Assembly (NCBI GenBank): GCA_964543205.1
Contig: CAZIXB010000002.1
Coordinates: 1 to 38,812, forward strand
DNA length: 38,812 nt
Direction: 5' to 3'
From: CAYSRM01 sp964543205
GTDB lineage: Bacteria; Verrucomicrobiota; Kiritimatiellia; UBA8416; CAYSRM01
The stretch's first letter is position 1. Every line of letters starts with the position of its first letter. Shown here piece after piece: positions 9,120-18,672 of the stretch. The notes beneath the pieces are model-generated. The model searched no databases and was not told where the DNA came from. It worked only from the letters and a program-made list of their open reading frames with translations. The position numbers and the translations under genes were made by a program.

Positions 9120-11294
9120 CTAGTTGCCGTGAACACTGGAAAGACTGGCCTCCGGAAAAGCTGTAAGCCAGAATTCAAAAATCACCCGCCATTCGTCTTC
9201 CCGCTCCGCGCCGCTTTCTGTTGTGTGCCCGGGCCTGACACCTAACCCGCTTCTTATACTCATACAGTCCAGGTTTCTCTGCGCATAAAGCCACTGTTCT
9301 TCTATGCGGCTGTCCATCAACCTGTAACGCCATTCGGTTTCCAAGGTCCATGACTGCTGCGGCCATAAGGTAAAAATGCCGCTCAAGATGCTTCGACTGT
9401 CTTGGATATATCTGTATTCAGCCGATGCATGCCATATATTATCCTGGCTGCGCAAATTCATCCGAGTGTTAAAACTGTCAAGCTGCGAATCTTCTAAGTC
9501 CCACCTTCCGTCAAACTCAATGCTGGAACGCTCATTGGGCATGATTTCTGTATCAAACCAGAAGTATTTCAATGCAGCCTCGCCCTGATCCCGTTCAATC
9601 ATGTAAACGGTATAACCATCAATATCAACAAAATCAAAAGGCCTGTTACCCTGTTTTGACTGCAGTTTGTTGCGCATGCCAATCCTGAGATCATGCCTGC
9701 TGTCAAGCGCATCCACCCCGTCAAACTGATAGATGTTGACCGGGGAAATATTCGGCTCCGGAATATATGTGTAGTCGGTATATGGCTCAACAACATGGCG
9801 CATCTTATTGCTCCGGAACATTTTGAACGCCTTGAAAGACGTCTTCTGGCCAAGCTCGAACACATGCCTAAGCTCCGGCCCTTCCTCGGTCTCAACTGAA
9901 GAAACTGCCTCATTAGTTCCCGATCCTGTTACCTCGCTGAAAGAATCACGCGTCTTCGAGTAGTAAGTAGCCCTGTAAGACGCCCTTGGAATAAAATTGA
10001 GAAAACCAAACCACTTGCCGCTGTGCAATACCCTGTTTTCAGAATCAAATCGAAACGCAGAATAGTCGTCTGCTGAAGACAATTCCTCATGAAGCTTCTC
10101 AAGACTAACCGCAGAATTTCTACTCTTGTAATAAAATGACGTGTCGCCAAGCTTCCGCTCAAAAATATCAACCGACGCCTCTGGCATACGATTCACGCTG
10201 GAATAAAAATCATTGAGTCTAAAACGCGCAATGACACTTGCAAGATATCCGTCTCCCCTGTAGCTATACCACAAGTAGTTCTCGGGCTGCGAATGGCGTT
10301 TATAATCACTCTCAAAGAAGTCCTCAAGAACTGCGCGGTCGCTCCAGTATTCTAACTGTCCCATTGCATAATCGCTCGGTCCCGGCTTATACCGATGGCG
10401 GATCTTCAAGCTGTAACGGTTATTGTCAATGTCCGGATTGTTCTCCTGGTCCGGCTCCAGGTCGTGAATGTAGTATCCAAAAAATTCGCCGTCATATCTG
10501 TCCTGATTCCTCCACTTCAAGCCCTCGCCAATGCCTATCCCGCGGCTGGAGTAATAGTCAAGGTGCGGTTCGGATTCCAAATTTTCGCTAAGCCTGAACC
10601 TGTGGGAGAGAAGAAGGAACCCGCCTAAATCGCTAGTGTAGCCTGCCGACATCCTCAAACCTCGGTCGTTAACATTCTGTTTCCAGTATGGCAGATACAT
10701 CACTGGAATATTGCCGAAATACCACACTGCGTGCCTTACCTTGAGATATTCATCAGGAACAAAGGTCAAATTTCTGGCCTTTATCCGATAATGCACATGA
10801 TCGGGCGCGTTGGTGCAGGTGGTCACAACAGGATCATTAATAACAACAGCGCTGCTGCTTTCGCGCTTTGCGCTGCTTGAAGCCAGAAGCCTGAAGGGCG
10901 TCATCTTCAATGTAAGTCCGGACACCTCGCCAACCCGACTCTTGAAGTTATGGCTCAACTTGCTGCCTCGCCATACTCCGCCTTCAGAGTCAACCAGCTT
11001 TACATTGCCTTCGGCATAGGCCTGGCCGGTGCGAGTATTAACGCGTATACGCTCCGCCGTCAGCGTCTCGCCTCCCCGCCGAATTACCGCGTTGCCCGTA
11101 GCCTTGACCCACCCGGCGCTTTCGTCATATTCCAAACGGTCGGCGGTAACATCAATAGGCTCCCCGGAGCCTGGGATTCCCGCCTTTTCGGCCAGAACCC
11201 CTGCATCCGAAGTAGTTTCGGCGGCACAAACTGTTCTGCAAAAAAACAAAGCCGAAACAGACAATCCGGTCAAAATCAAAAACAAACACTTCAT
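9120..11294 (-). CDS. lptD: LPS-assembly outer membrane protein LptD
   Basis: LptD (OstA) inserts lipopolysaccharide into the outer leaflet of the outer membrane. The 724-residue protein begins with a signal peptide (MKCLFLILTGLSVSALFF, cleaved near CAAE). An OstA/LptA-like beta-jellyroll follows (VTADRLEYDESAGWVKATGN, then a second repeat with AEGNVKL), and then the C-terminal beta-barrel region rich in alternating aromatic strands. Family landmarks after the jellyroll include TTCTNAPDHVHYRIKARNLT and FGNIPVMYLPYW. The ATG at 11294 with AGGAAGGG upstream is chosen over a TTG nine codons earlier because it puts the signal peptide at the N-terminus. It sits 35 nt after rng. Its presence is the clearest evidence for an LPS-bearing diderm. 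Confidence 0.93.
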   Translation of the reverse strand: MKCLFLILTGLSVSALFFCRTVCAAETTSDAGVLAEKAGIPGSGEPIDVTADRLEYDESAGWVKATGNAVIRRGGETLTAERIRVNTRTGQAYAEGNVKLVDSEGGVWRGSKLSHNFKSRVGEVSGLTLKMTPFRLLASSSAKRESSSAVVINDPVVTTCTNAPDHVHYRIKARNLTFVPDEYLKVRHAVWYFGNIPVMYLPYWKQNVNDRGLRMSAGYTSDLGGFLLLSHRFRLSENLESEPHLDYYSSRGIGIGEGLKWRNQDRYDGEFFGYYIHDLEPDQENNPDIDNNRYSLKIRHRYKPGPSDYAMGQLEYWSDRAVLEDFFESDYKRHSQPENYLWYSYRGDGYLASVIARFRLNDFYSSVNRMPEASVDIFERKLGDTSFYYKSRNSAVSLEKLHEELSSADDYSAFRFDSENRVLHSGKWFGFLNFIPRASYRATYYSKTRDSFSEVTGSGTNEAVSSVETEEGPELRHVFELGQKTSFKAFKMFRSNKMRHVVEPYTDYTYIPEPNISPVNIYQFDGVDALDSRHDLRIGMRNKLQSKQGNRPFDFVDIDGYTVYMIERDQGEAALKYFWFDTEIMPNERSSIEFDGRWDLEDSQLDSFNTRMNLRSQDNIWHASAEYRYIQDSRSILSGIFTLWPQQSWTLETEWRYRLMDSRIEEQWLYAQRNLDCMSIRSGLGVRPGHTTESGAEREDEWRVIFEFWLTAFPEASLSSVHGN

Positions 11295-11329
11295 TAAAAA
11301 CAAAGCCCTTCCTGCCGACAACCGCAGAA

Positions 11330-12910
11330 CTACTTCTCTTCAACAGCGTAAAGCACTTCTCCTGTGCCCGCATCTTTAATTTCAAAAGCTTCAATATGCT
11401 TGCCGGAATCTTTTCTGAAGCTCAGGTTTCCGTCCATTTTCTTTTCCAATTCTACAAGAAACACCTCGTCCTCGCTGCGCAGCCTGTCAAGAATGGCCGG
11501 GTGCACAATAACCTGTAAATCCCTTTTCTTGTTATCCCGCATATCGCCTCGCATAATAGCCGCAAGATGACGCTGTATATCTACACTCATCCCCAGGTGC
11601 GACTTCACATTGCCTCGTCCCCTGCAGTAAGGACAATCCATATACATGGAGGACAAAATGCTCTCTTCCGCCCGCTGCCTGGTCATCTCCATGATGCCCA
11701 GCGAAGAAATCGGCAGAACGTTTGTCCTTGCGCGATCCCTTTTTAATGCATTTTTCATCTCCCTGTATACCGTGCTCTGGTGCTTTTTGTATCTCATGTC
11801 TATCAGGTCAATAACCACCAGTCCTCCGACATTGCGCAGCCTCAACTGCCTGGCCACTTCCTCCACTGCTTCTCGGTTGACCTTTAGGATCGCCTCTTCC
11901 TGCGAGCCCTTACCCTTATGTCTGCCGGTATTGACGTCTATGGAAATCAGAGCTTCTGTTTCTTCAAGAATTATATACCCTCCGCAATCAAGCTTGACTT
12001 TCCGCTGAAACGCTTTTTCCACCTGCTTTTCAACATTGTAATATTCAAATATCGGCTTCTCGCCTTCATACAGTTGTATTTTGGCTTTGGATCTGCGAGA
12101 TATTCGCCCGGCCAGATTGCGCAATCGTTCGAATCGCTCCCTGCGGTCAACAATAATCCTGTCTACATCCTCAGTAAGCCAGTCCCGCACCACCCTTTCA
12201 ACAAGGTCAAGCTCCTGGTATACACATGTTGCCGGAGGTTGAGCCTGGATGGCCTCCTGGAGATCCTCCCATATCGCATTCAATGATTTCAAGTCCCTGA
12301 CAAAATTACGCTTGCTTGCCCCCTCGCCTGCAGTGCGCACAATCACTCCTACATTGCCAGGCAGCGCAAGCTTGTCGAGAATTTTTTTCAAACGCTGCCT
12401 TTCGCTTCTATCCCCTATCTTCCTTGAAACACCCCTCAGGCTGCACCCGGGCATAAATACTAGATACCTGCCGGGAATGCTTATACTCGCCGTAGCACGG
12501 GGGCCCTTGGTTCCTATCGGACCCTTGGTAACCTGAATCACTATCTCTGAGCCGACAGGAAACATCTTTTCTATTTCCTTGTTCGAAAGCTTCTTGCGTT
12601 TTGAAGGCCTGCGCCTCTTGTCACTGTCGTCCAAATCAAGCTCAGGAATCTCGGGAATCATGTCCCAATAGTGAAGAAATGCGTTCTTTTTCATGCCTAT
12701 ATTAACAAAAGCCGCCTGTAGATCATGTTCCAGGTTCTGAATCCTGCCCTTGTAAATGCTGCCCACTACCCTCTCACGGGAAGGATGTTCAACTTGAAAC
12801 TCCTCCAGACAACCATTCTCCACAACAGCAACACGAGTTTCCAGGCTCTCTGCATTAATTATTATTTCTCTATTCATCTGCGACTTCTTCCTGAATTTGA
12901 ACATTTCCAT
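11330..12910 (-). CDS. rng: Ribonuclease G/E family endoribonuclease
   Basis: This is a single-strand-specific endoribonuclease for rRNA and mRNA processing. The S1 domain is near the N-terminus (RVVGSIYKGRIQNL to AFLHYWD) with a basic insert RRRPSKRKKLSNKE inside it. The catalytic aspartates are in LISIDVNTGR (about D325) and VVIDLIDM (about D368), and the Zn-link is CPYCRGRG (about 426-433). At about 526 residues it is of RNase G length and lacks the RNase E degradosome tail. The start is uncertain: ATG codons at 12910, 12904 and 12877 all have some ribosome-site support, and the last aligns best with the family (MNREIIINAESLETRVAV). It lies between rodA and lptD. Linkage of rng to mre genes is also known in Enterobacteria. 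Confidence 0.93.
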   Translation of the reverse strand: MEMFKFRKKSQMNREIIINAESLETRVAVVENGCLEEFQVEHPSRERVVGSIYKGRIQNLEHDLQAAFVNIGMKKNAFLHYWDMIPEIPELDLDDSDKRRRPSKRKKLSNKEIEKMFPVGSEIVIQVTKGPIGTKGPRATASISIPGRYLVFMPGCSLRGVSRKIGDRSERQRLKKILDKLALPGNVGVIVRTAGEGASKRNFVRDLKSLNAIWEDLQEAIQAQPPATCVYQELDLVERVVRDWLTEDVDRIIVDRRERFERLRNLAGRISRRSKAKIQLYEGEKPIFEYYNVEKQVEKAFQRKVKLDCGGYIILEETEALISIDVNTGRHKGKGSQEEAILKVNREAVEEVARQLRLRNVGGLVVIDLIDMRYKKHQSTVYREMKNALKRDRARTNVLPISSLGIMEMTRQRAEESILSSMYMDCPYCRGRGNVKSHLGMSVDIQRHLAAIMRGDMRDNKKRDLQVIVHPAILDRLRSEDEVFLVELEKKMDGNLSFRKDSGKHIEAFEIKDAGTGEVLYAVEEK

Positions 12911-12954
12911 TTCACCTCTTTCACTTCGGCTGTCCTTTCTCTGTTTCAGACAGA

Positions 12955-14157
12955 CTAATCAATAAATTCCTGCCTCCGAGGCAGCGACCTCACATACACA
13001 CTCTGAATCAAGCCGAGCCCTGCCATGGTCATTACCATAAAACTGCCACCATAACTTAATAACGGCAGCGGTAGCCCCGTAATAGGCATCAACCCGATGG
13101 TCATTGCAATGTTTATGAATGCATGACAGAAAATCAGCGTTACAACACCAACACACAACAGCCTGCCAAGCATGTCCCTGGCCATAAAAGCTGCCTGCGC
13201 GCCAAAACCAATGAGCAAACCTAACAGAATCAGAGCCGCAAAAGAGCCGGCAAAACCTTTCTCCTCGGCAATAACCGAATAAATAAAATCCGTTGGAGTT
13301 ACCGTCCTCGGAAGAAAACCAAGTATGTTCTGTGTCCCCTGCTTCCAACCTTTGCCCCATACACCGCCGGAGCCAACCGCAATCTCAGACTGGATTTTGT
13401 TCCAGCCGGCATCCCTGGGATCTTTCTCAGGATTCAGAAAATAAACAATTCTGTCCCTGTGGTACGGATTTAATCCAATGGCTCTGACTATCTCGTCCTG
13501 CCTCTCGGGACTGGCCCCCAGTTTCTCCGGCAAAAGAAACAAACCAAGAACAATGCCAATAAGCAGTGCCCCGAAAACAACCATAACCCCCAACATCCTC
13601 AGAGATATTCCGCCCGCATACATGAGGATGAAAGCCGTGGGCAAAAATACCATTGCGGTGCCTAAATCCGGTTCAGCCACAACAAGAAACCAGGGGATAC
13701 TGACAATTAGAATCAGCCAGACCACAAGCTTAAAGCTCCGCCGGTTTACGTCTGGCCGGCTCAGAATTACGCTCAATACCAACACCAGCGCAGGCTTTGC
13801 AACCTCGGATGGCTGCAAGGTAACTCCGCCAAAAAGGGTCAGCCATCGCTTTGCGCCTGTAGCGCTGCCGCCTACCAGCAGAACCAGAACAAGAAGAAAC
13901 ACAGTGGCGCCATAAGTTAACCACACGAACTTGCTGAAACTGCGATAGTCGCAAAGTGTTAAAAACAGATAGACAGCGGTCCCTATTGTAAACCACACAA
14001 ACTGCTTGTAAGGCAGTTTCCATGCGTCCGGATCAAGACTGCCGTTAACAGCGCTGTGTATAAACATTATGCCAACCGCTACCATGACAAAAATCACAAG
14101 GTTCAGTCCCCAGTGCATTTTCCTTAAATCTTTCAATCTATTCAGCATGCCAGCCAT
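12955..14157 (-). CDS. rodA: Rod shape-determining SEDS glycosyltransferase RodA
   Basis: RodA polymerises lipid II into glycan strands in the elongasome, working with PBP2. The 400-residue protein is hydrophobic throughout with about ten membrane segments. It contains the SEDS signatures EPDLGTAMVFL (with the essential Asp in the large loop region) and GLMPITGLPLPLLSYGGSF near the C-terminus. Its ATG lies 6 nt after the mrdA stop, as in the classic mrdAB pair, and this context separates RodA from the division paralogue FtsW. The gene ends 44 nt before rng. The name depends on the mre/mrd neighbourhood more than on residues unique to RodA. Confidence 0.95.
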   Translation of the reverse strand: MAGMLNRLKDLRKMHWGLNLVIFVMVAVGIMFIHSAVNGSLDPDAWKLPYKQFVWFTIGTAVYLFLTLCDYRSFSKFVWLTYGATVFLLVLVLLVGGSATGAKRWLTLFGGVTLQPSEVAKPALVLVLSVILSRPDVNRRSFKLVVWLILIVSIPWFLVVAEPDLGTAMVFLPTAFILMYAGGISLRMLGVMVVFGALLIGIVLGLFLLPEKLGASPERQDEIVRAIGLNPYHRDRIVYFLNPEKDPRDAGWNKIQSEIAVGSGGVWGKGWKQGTQNILGFLPRTVTPTDFIYSVIAEEKGFAGSFAALILLGLLIGFGAQAAFMARDMLGRLLCVGVVTLIFCHAFINIAMTIGLMPITGLPLPLLSYGGSFMVMTMAGLGLIQSVYVRSLPRRQEFID

Positions 14158-14163
14158 TCAGAT

Positions 14164-15987
14164 CTAACCCCTGTTCCCGGCATTTAATTCAAGATCAAAA
14201 ATACTATCCATAAGTTTGCCCATCCGCGGCGCCACAGTTATCCCGCCGGAAACTCCATCCTCTATCACCATAGCCACCGCATACCTGGGATCTTGAAATG
14301 GCGCAAAGGCAATCATCCATGTATGCTGCTTGTTCTGGCCCGGCCGGCCGTATTGGGCAGTTCCTGTTTTGCCTGCCACAACCGCAGCCTCAATCCTGGC
14401 CCGCTTTCCCGTCCCGCTATCAGCATTAACCACGTCCCGCATTCCGCCCCTGACAACTTCAAGGGCGCTCCTGCTCCAAGACAGCCTGTTCAAAACTTCG
14501 CCATCCCTGCCTCGTCGCTTAACAAGGCGGGGCCTGTAGACAACGCCGCCGTTTGCCAGGGCCGCGGTGTACACGGCCATCTGCAGAGGCGTTACCAGTA
14601 AAGCCCCTTGTCCAATGGAAATATTGCACGTGTCACCGGACCGCCAGGAATCACCGTATACTCTTCTTTTCCAGGCGTTATCCGGAACAAGTCCAGCCCT
14701 CTCAGCCCCAAGCCCGATACCGGTTTTGCGCCCAAGGCCAAGCGATTCGGCCATGTGAACAATTGACCGATGCCCCGTCTTTAATCCAATCTCACAGAAA
14801 TATGCATTGCATGACTGCTCTATAGCCTTTCGCATGGCAATGCTTCCGTGCCCTCTTTTCAGCCAACAGCCAAAAACAGCGCTGCCCAGGGCAAAATAAC
14901 CAGGACAATTGAACCTCTGATCAGAGCCAACATCACCGTTCTCTAATGCTGCGAGCGCAACAATCGGCTTAAAAATGCTTCCGGGGGGATATGCGCCGGA
15001 AATCGCCCTGTTCAGCATCGGGCGGGCAGAATCATTTCTCACGCGTTCCCAATCTTTGACTGATAAAGAAGGAGTAAAAATCCGGGGATCAAAGGAAGGA
15101 CCGCTAGCCATCGCTAGAATATCGCCGTTGCTCGGATCAATAACCACTATCGCCCCCTTCCGAAGCTCCTGGGAATTCCGCCTGCGCCTCAACGCTTGCT
15201 CAGCCAGCTTCTGTATCCTGACATCAAGCACAGTGTAAATGTCTTCCCCAGGATAAGGATGCCTCGACAAATCTTTCAGTATGCCGCGCCTGTAATGCGA
15301 AACGTCAATTCTTATCAGGTCGGCTCCAGGCAGTCCGGCCAGTTCCCCGTTGTACACTCGCTCCAGTCCCCTTTTACCCTCCATCTCAGGAAGATAATAA
15401 TCCGGAACTTCGCCCGCCTCAGATGAAAAATCGGCCTTGCCTACATAACCCACAACGTGCGCAGCAAGCTTTCCGCGAGGGTACACGCGAACAGGACGCA
15501 CATATATATCCACTCCGGCTATCCTTGTGCCCGACTCCTCCAGCTTCGCCACAATATCTTCCGGCAGATCTGTCCACGCCAGAAAAGGAAGAGGCAGACG
15601 CAGCCTTACATGCCTGACAATATCCTCGCGCGTGGTCTCCCTCGAAATCCCCAGGGATTCCGCCATTTTATCAATCTGCATGTCAACATGATCCACGGTG
15701 CGAGACCAGCCTCCGGGCTGGCGCAACTCTTCAAGATAAAAGGCTATGCAGAAGCTAACCCGGTTCCTTGCCAGGCAAACGCCGTTCCGGTCAAAAATAC
15801 GGCCCCTGTTGCCCGGTACGCGCACCCGTCTGACACTCTGCCTGCGCTGCTTGCCGATATAACGGTGTGCTTGCAGAATCTGCAGTCTCCATAAAACTGC
15901 GCCAAGAAAAAGCAGCGCCAGCACCATTCCCGCGAACAGAAACTTCAGCCTCGTGGTGTCTTCTCCATATCTTCCTCCCTGTATCAT
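14164..15987 (-). CDS. mrdA: Penicillin-binding protein 2, elongasome transpeptidase
   Basis: PBP2 cross-links peptidoglycan during cell elongation. The 607-residue protein has an N-terminal signal anchor (LKFLFAGMVLALLFLGAVLW), a dimerisation/pedestal region starting at VPGNRGRIFDRNG, and a transpeptidase domain. The three active-site motifs are intact: SIFK (about S337, K340), SCN (about 392-394) and KTGTAQ (about K540). The preferred start is the ATG at 15987, which shares one base with the mreD stop (TGATG). A TTG one codon upstream is the alternative. It lies between mreD and rodA with almost no spacing, so stoichiometric co-expression of the Rod complex is likely. Confidence 0.95.
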   Translation of the reverse strand: MIQGGRYGEDTTRLKFLFAGMVLALLFLGAVLWRLQILQAHRYIGKQRRQSVRRVRVPGNRGRIFDRNGVCLARNRVSFCIAFYLEELRQPGGWSRTVDHVDMQIDKMAESLGISRETTREDIVRHVRLRLPLPFLAWTDLPEDIVAKLEESGTRIAGVDIYVRPVRVYPRGKLAAHVVGYVGKADFSSEAGEVPDYYLPEMEGKRGLERVYNGELAGLPGADLIRIDVSHYRRGILKDLSRHPYPGEDIYTVLDVRIQKLAEQALRRRRNSQELRKGAIVVIDPSNGDILAMASGPSFDPRIFTPSLSVKDWERVRNDSARPMLNRAISGAYPPGSIFKPIVALAALENGDVGSDQRFNCPGYFALGSAVFGCWLKRGHGSIAMRKAIEQSCNAYFCEIGLKTGHRSIVHMAESLGLGRKTGIGLGAERAGLVPDNAWKRRVYGDSWRSGDTCNISIGQGALLVTPLQMAVYTAALANGGVVYRPRLVKRRGRDGEVLNRLSWSRSALEVVRGGMRDVVNADSGTGKRARIEAAVVAGKTGTAQYGRPGQNKQHTWMIAFAPFQDPRYAVAMVIEDGVSGGITVAPRMGKLMDSIFDLELNAGNRG

Positions 15988-16490
15988 CAAACTTCAAACC
16001 CCTCAACATTGCCTACCCACATATCAAGACGCCGCACAACCAAGAAGACCAGAGGCGTAACAACAGCAGCAAGAGTCGCAACTCCAGACAACTTGAAGAA
16101 AAGCCATCCAGAACCACAGCCCGCAAGCCCCTGGCTCCGCAAAAGGATGTAGAGACACAATAAAGCCAGAGGCGCGGCAACGGCGCCGAAAAGAACAGGC
16201 GTGAACATGGTGCCAAGCATTATAACAGACCTGAAACGACCGGCAATCCAGACTACAAGAAAGAAAATGATTGAACTGAAACCAAGAGGAATCAAACTCA
16301 GAGAATCCTGAAACACCCCCGCAAAAAGACCGGCCATCATCGCGATGCCGATTTCGCGATTTAACGCGTAATACAGCACGACCCCGAGAAGAAAAGGAAA
16401 TTTAGCCTGGCCAAACAAGGAGTACGCAGGAAGGACAAGCTGCAAATAAGCCGCGCCGACAATAGAAAACAACATTACCACCCAGTTCAT
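15987..16490 (-). CDS. mreD: Rod shape-determining protein MreD
   Basis: This 167-residue integral membrane protein has about five hydrophobic helices (for example VVMLFSIVGAAYLQLVLPAY and a helix ending in a PLGFSSIIFFLVVWI stretch), the usual MreD length and architecture. MreD is a membrane partner of MreC that regulates the RodA-PBP2 pair. The family is weakly conserved, so the assignment rests heavily on its place between mreC and mrdA. The start codon overlaps the mreC stop (ATGA) and its stop overlaps the mrdA start, which indicates translational coupling on both sides. Confidence 0.88.
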   Translation of the reverse strand: MNWVVMLFSIVGAAYLQLVLPAYSLFGQAKFPFLLGVVLYYALNREIGIAMMAGLFAGVFQDSLSLIPLGFSSIIFFLVVWIAGRFRSVIMLGTMFTPVLFGAVAAPLALLCLYILLRSQGLAGCGSGWLFFKLSGVATLAAVVTPLVFLVVRRLDMWVGNVEGFEV

Positions 16491-17365
16491 GGCCCGGCCT
16501 CCATATCTATTTCCTGCTTCTCTGCGCCGGCCTCAACAACCACAAAAACGTAACGCAGTTTTGCAAGATCGGCAGAAGGCACAACCTCCGCAATCCTGTA
16601 CAATTCAGACCGATGCACATCCACTCCGGAAACATACCCCACCATAATGCCTCGGGGGAAAATGCCGCCAAGTCCGGAAGTTATAACCTCATCATGCAGC
16701 TTTACAACGCGGTCCCGGTCTATATAATCCATCCTGCCGGGCGCAGGATTGTACAACAGGTCCAGCTTCTCTTTTCCTGAAAGGTCAACCCCGCCGCCGC
16801 GCATAATTCCAAATCCGCCGGATTCAGCAAATTCACACGATACTTTGCACTTCGGGTCAGTAATAAGAAGCACATCGGCGGTGCGTTCTGAAACATTGAC
16901 TGTTTTGCCTACAATCCCGTCGGCAGTCACTACGGCAAGTCCGCTCCTGATACCGGCTTTGGCGCCCCTGTTGAGGTGAAGGGTCTGCCACCATCCTACA
17001 GCTCCGTTCCTGGCTACAACTTCACATAAAACAAGATCATGTTCGCTTTTGCGAAGGAAAGTCAGAAGAGAAGAGAACTTCTCCTCTTCCCTTACAAGCC
17101 TCTCCAGGGATTCAATCTTAGTTTTTAGACGGGCAATCTCCAGGTTCTTATCGCGGACCTCTTCCACCGCCCGATTGGCCCGGGCAAAAGAGCGGAAATA
17201 ATTGCGGACGTTGCTGATAACAAGCGACATCACATTCTGAAACGGCGCTATTCCGTCTTTGGCCGTAGAACTGACTCGCCTGGAAGCCGAAACCGGCAGG
17301 TTCAAAAGGACAACTATGGCCAGCAATGCCAACCATACAAAATATTTTTTCTGGCTCACGATCAA
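16487..17365 (-). CDS. mreC: Rod shape-determining protein MreC
   Basis: MreC is the periplasmic scaffold of the elongasome that activates PBP2. The 292-residue protein has one N-terminal transmembrane anchor (YFVWLALLAIVVLLNLP), a coiled coil (about residues 60-100, rich in E/R/L), and two beta-barrel domains. Family motifs include RNGAVGWWQTLHLNRGAKAG and DEVITSGLGGIFPRGIMVGY. The apparent start is TTG at 17365. A GTG two codons later is an alternative and neither has a strong ribosome site. It lies 50 nt after mreB and overlaps mreD by 4 nt. Confidence 0.93.
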   Translation of the reverse strand: MIVSQKKYFVWLALLAIVVLLNLPVSASRRVSSTAKDGIAPFQNVMSLVISNVRNYFRSFARANRAVEEVRDKNLEIARLKTKIESLERLVREEEKFSSLLTFLRKSEHDLVLCEVVARNGAVGWWQTLHLNRGAKAGIRSGLAVVTADGIVGKTVNVSERTADVLLITDPKCKVSCEFAESGGFGIMRGGGVDLSGKEKLDLLYNPAPGRMDYIDRDRVVKLHDEVITSGLGGIFPRGIMVGYVSGVDVHRSELYRIAEVVPSADLAKLRYVFVVVEAGAEKQEIDMEAGP

Positions 17366-17415
17366 TTACCGTCGCGAAGCACTGCAGAAAAAACGGAATC
17401 CGAGCAGATGCGCCG

Positions 17416-18447
17416 TCAAGCCTTGGTGGCGCGAGCCGAACTCCTCAGGAAATTCAACTCGTTAAGAACAACGCCGGTGCCTTCCGCTACAGCGCTGAGC
17501 GGATCATCCGCCAGATGAACAGGCAACCCGGTCTGTTCGGCAATCAGCTTATCCATATTCTTGAGCAGGGCGCCACCTCCTGCAAGAATCATGCCCCTGT
17601 CTACAAGGTCCGCCGATAATTCAGCCGGACACCTCTCAAGAGTTATCCTGATAGCGTCAATAATAGAAGAAACCGGCTCCTGTAAAGCTTCACGAACCTC
17701 TTCGGAAGTAATGGTCAAAGTCTTCGGAAGCCCGGCTACAAGGTCTCTTCCCTTGACCTCCATGCTGGTCTCTTCATCAACAGGATATGCCGAACCCATT
17801 GACATCTTGATCTCCTCTGCAGTACGTTCTCCCAACATTAAGTTATAAACACGTTTCATGTACTGAACTATACATTCATCCATCTCATCGCCGCCGACTC
17901 TTACTGTGCGGCTGAAAACTATGCCGGCAAGCGATATCAAGGCCACCTCCGTGGTCCCTCCGCCTATGTCCACTATCATGTTCCCCGCTGGCTCCTGGAC
18001 AGGCAATCCTACACCAATGGCAGCAGCCATCGGTTCTTCAATAAGAAACACTTCCCTTGCCCCGGCATGAGTCGCCGAGTCCTTGACCGCTCGTTTCTCA
18101 ACTTCCGTGATGTCACTGGGAACTGCAATGATGATCCTCGGACGAACCATCTTCTTGCGATTATGCACCCGCTTGATGAAATACCGAAGCATAGCTTCTG
18201 TTATCTCAAAATCAGCTATTACACCGGCCTTCATCGGCCGCACAGCCACAATGTTGCCCGGTGTCCGTCCAAGCATGCGCTTGGCTTCATCACCAACAGC
18301 CAGAATTCGCTTGGTTCCAGCCTGAATGGCAACAACTGAAGGCTCACGAAGCACAATGCCGCGATCCTTCACATAAACCAATGTATTGGCTGTCCCTAAA
18401 TCTATCCCGATATCGTTCGAGAATAACCCTAAAAACCTGCTTAACAT
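17416..18447 (-). CDS. mreB: Actin-like rod shape-determining protein MreB
   Basis: MreB is the membrane-bound bacterial actin that directs elongation. The 343-residue protein is full length, with phosphate-1 DIGIDLGTANTLVYV (about 12-26), phosphate-2 MIVDIGGGTTEVALISL, the connecting VRVGGDEMDE segment and the adenosine motif ILAGGGALLKN. The N-terminal LSRFLGLFSN is a likely amphipathic membrane-targeting helix. It is the first gene of the minus-strand run mreB-mreC-mreD-mrdA-rodA-rng-lptD-polB-gspG, so the main promoter is expected in the 225 nt upstream. I could not identify a convincing -35/-10 pair there. Confidence 0.97.
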   Translation of the reverse strand: MLSRFLGLFSNDIGIDLGTANTLVYVKDRGIVLREPSVVAIQAGTKRILAVGDEAKRMLGRTPGNIVAVRPMKAGVIADFEITEAMLRYFIKRVHNRKKMVRPRIIIAVPSDITEVEKRAVKDSATHAGAREVFLIEEPMAAAIGVGLPVQEPAGNMIVDIGGGTTEVALISLAGIVFSRTVRVGGDEMDECIVQYMKRVYNLMLGERTAEEIKMSMGSAYPVDEETSMEVKGRDLVAGLPKTLTITSEEVREALQEPVSSIIDAIRITLERCPAELSADLVDRGMILAGGGALLKNMDKLIAEQTGLPVHLADDPLSAVAEGTGVVLNELNFLRSSARATKA

Positions 18448-18610
18448 TTAATTAATCCAATATACTACGCCTTGGTAAATAAACGGTTCTCACGTACTTT
18501 GAGCTATACGTGGACGAATCGTCAAGCAATAAACACACACAAATACCGACACCTCTCAAATACCTGCGCCACCCGGCCTGACCCGCCGGCGGCACAATTC
18601 TTCTTTCCCC

Positions 18611-18639
18611 TTGCAATCATCATGAATTTTGCATAATCA
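18611..18639 (+). promoter_or_regulatory. Weak candidate promoter for the winged-helix gene
   Basis: TTGCAA (18611-18616) and TAATCA (18634-18639) are 17 nt apart and lie 33 nt before the ATG at 18673. The -10 is a poor match, and an alternative CATAAT at 18632-18637 would give a 15-nt spacer. It sits in the 225-nt divergent region shared with mreB, where I see no other clear element. Confidence 0.3.
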
Positions 18640-18672
18640 GGACATGTCAAAATACGAGGAATCATAACAGCT

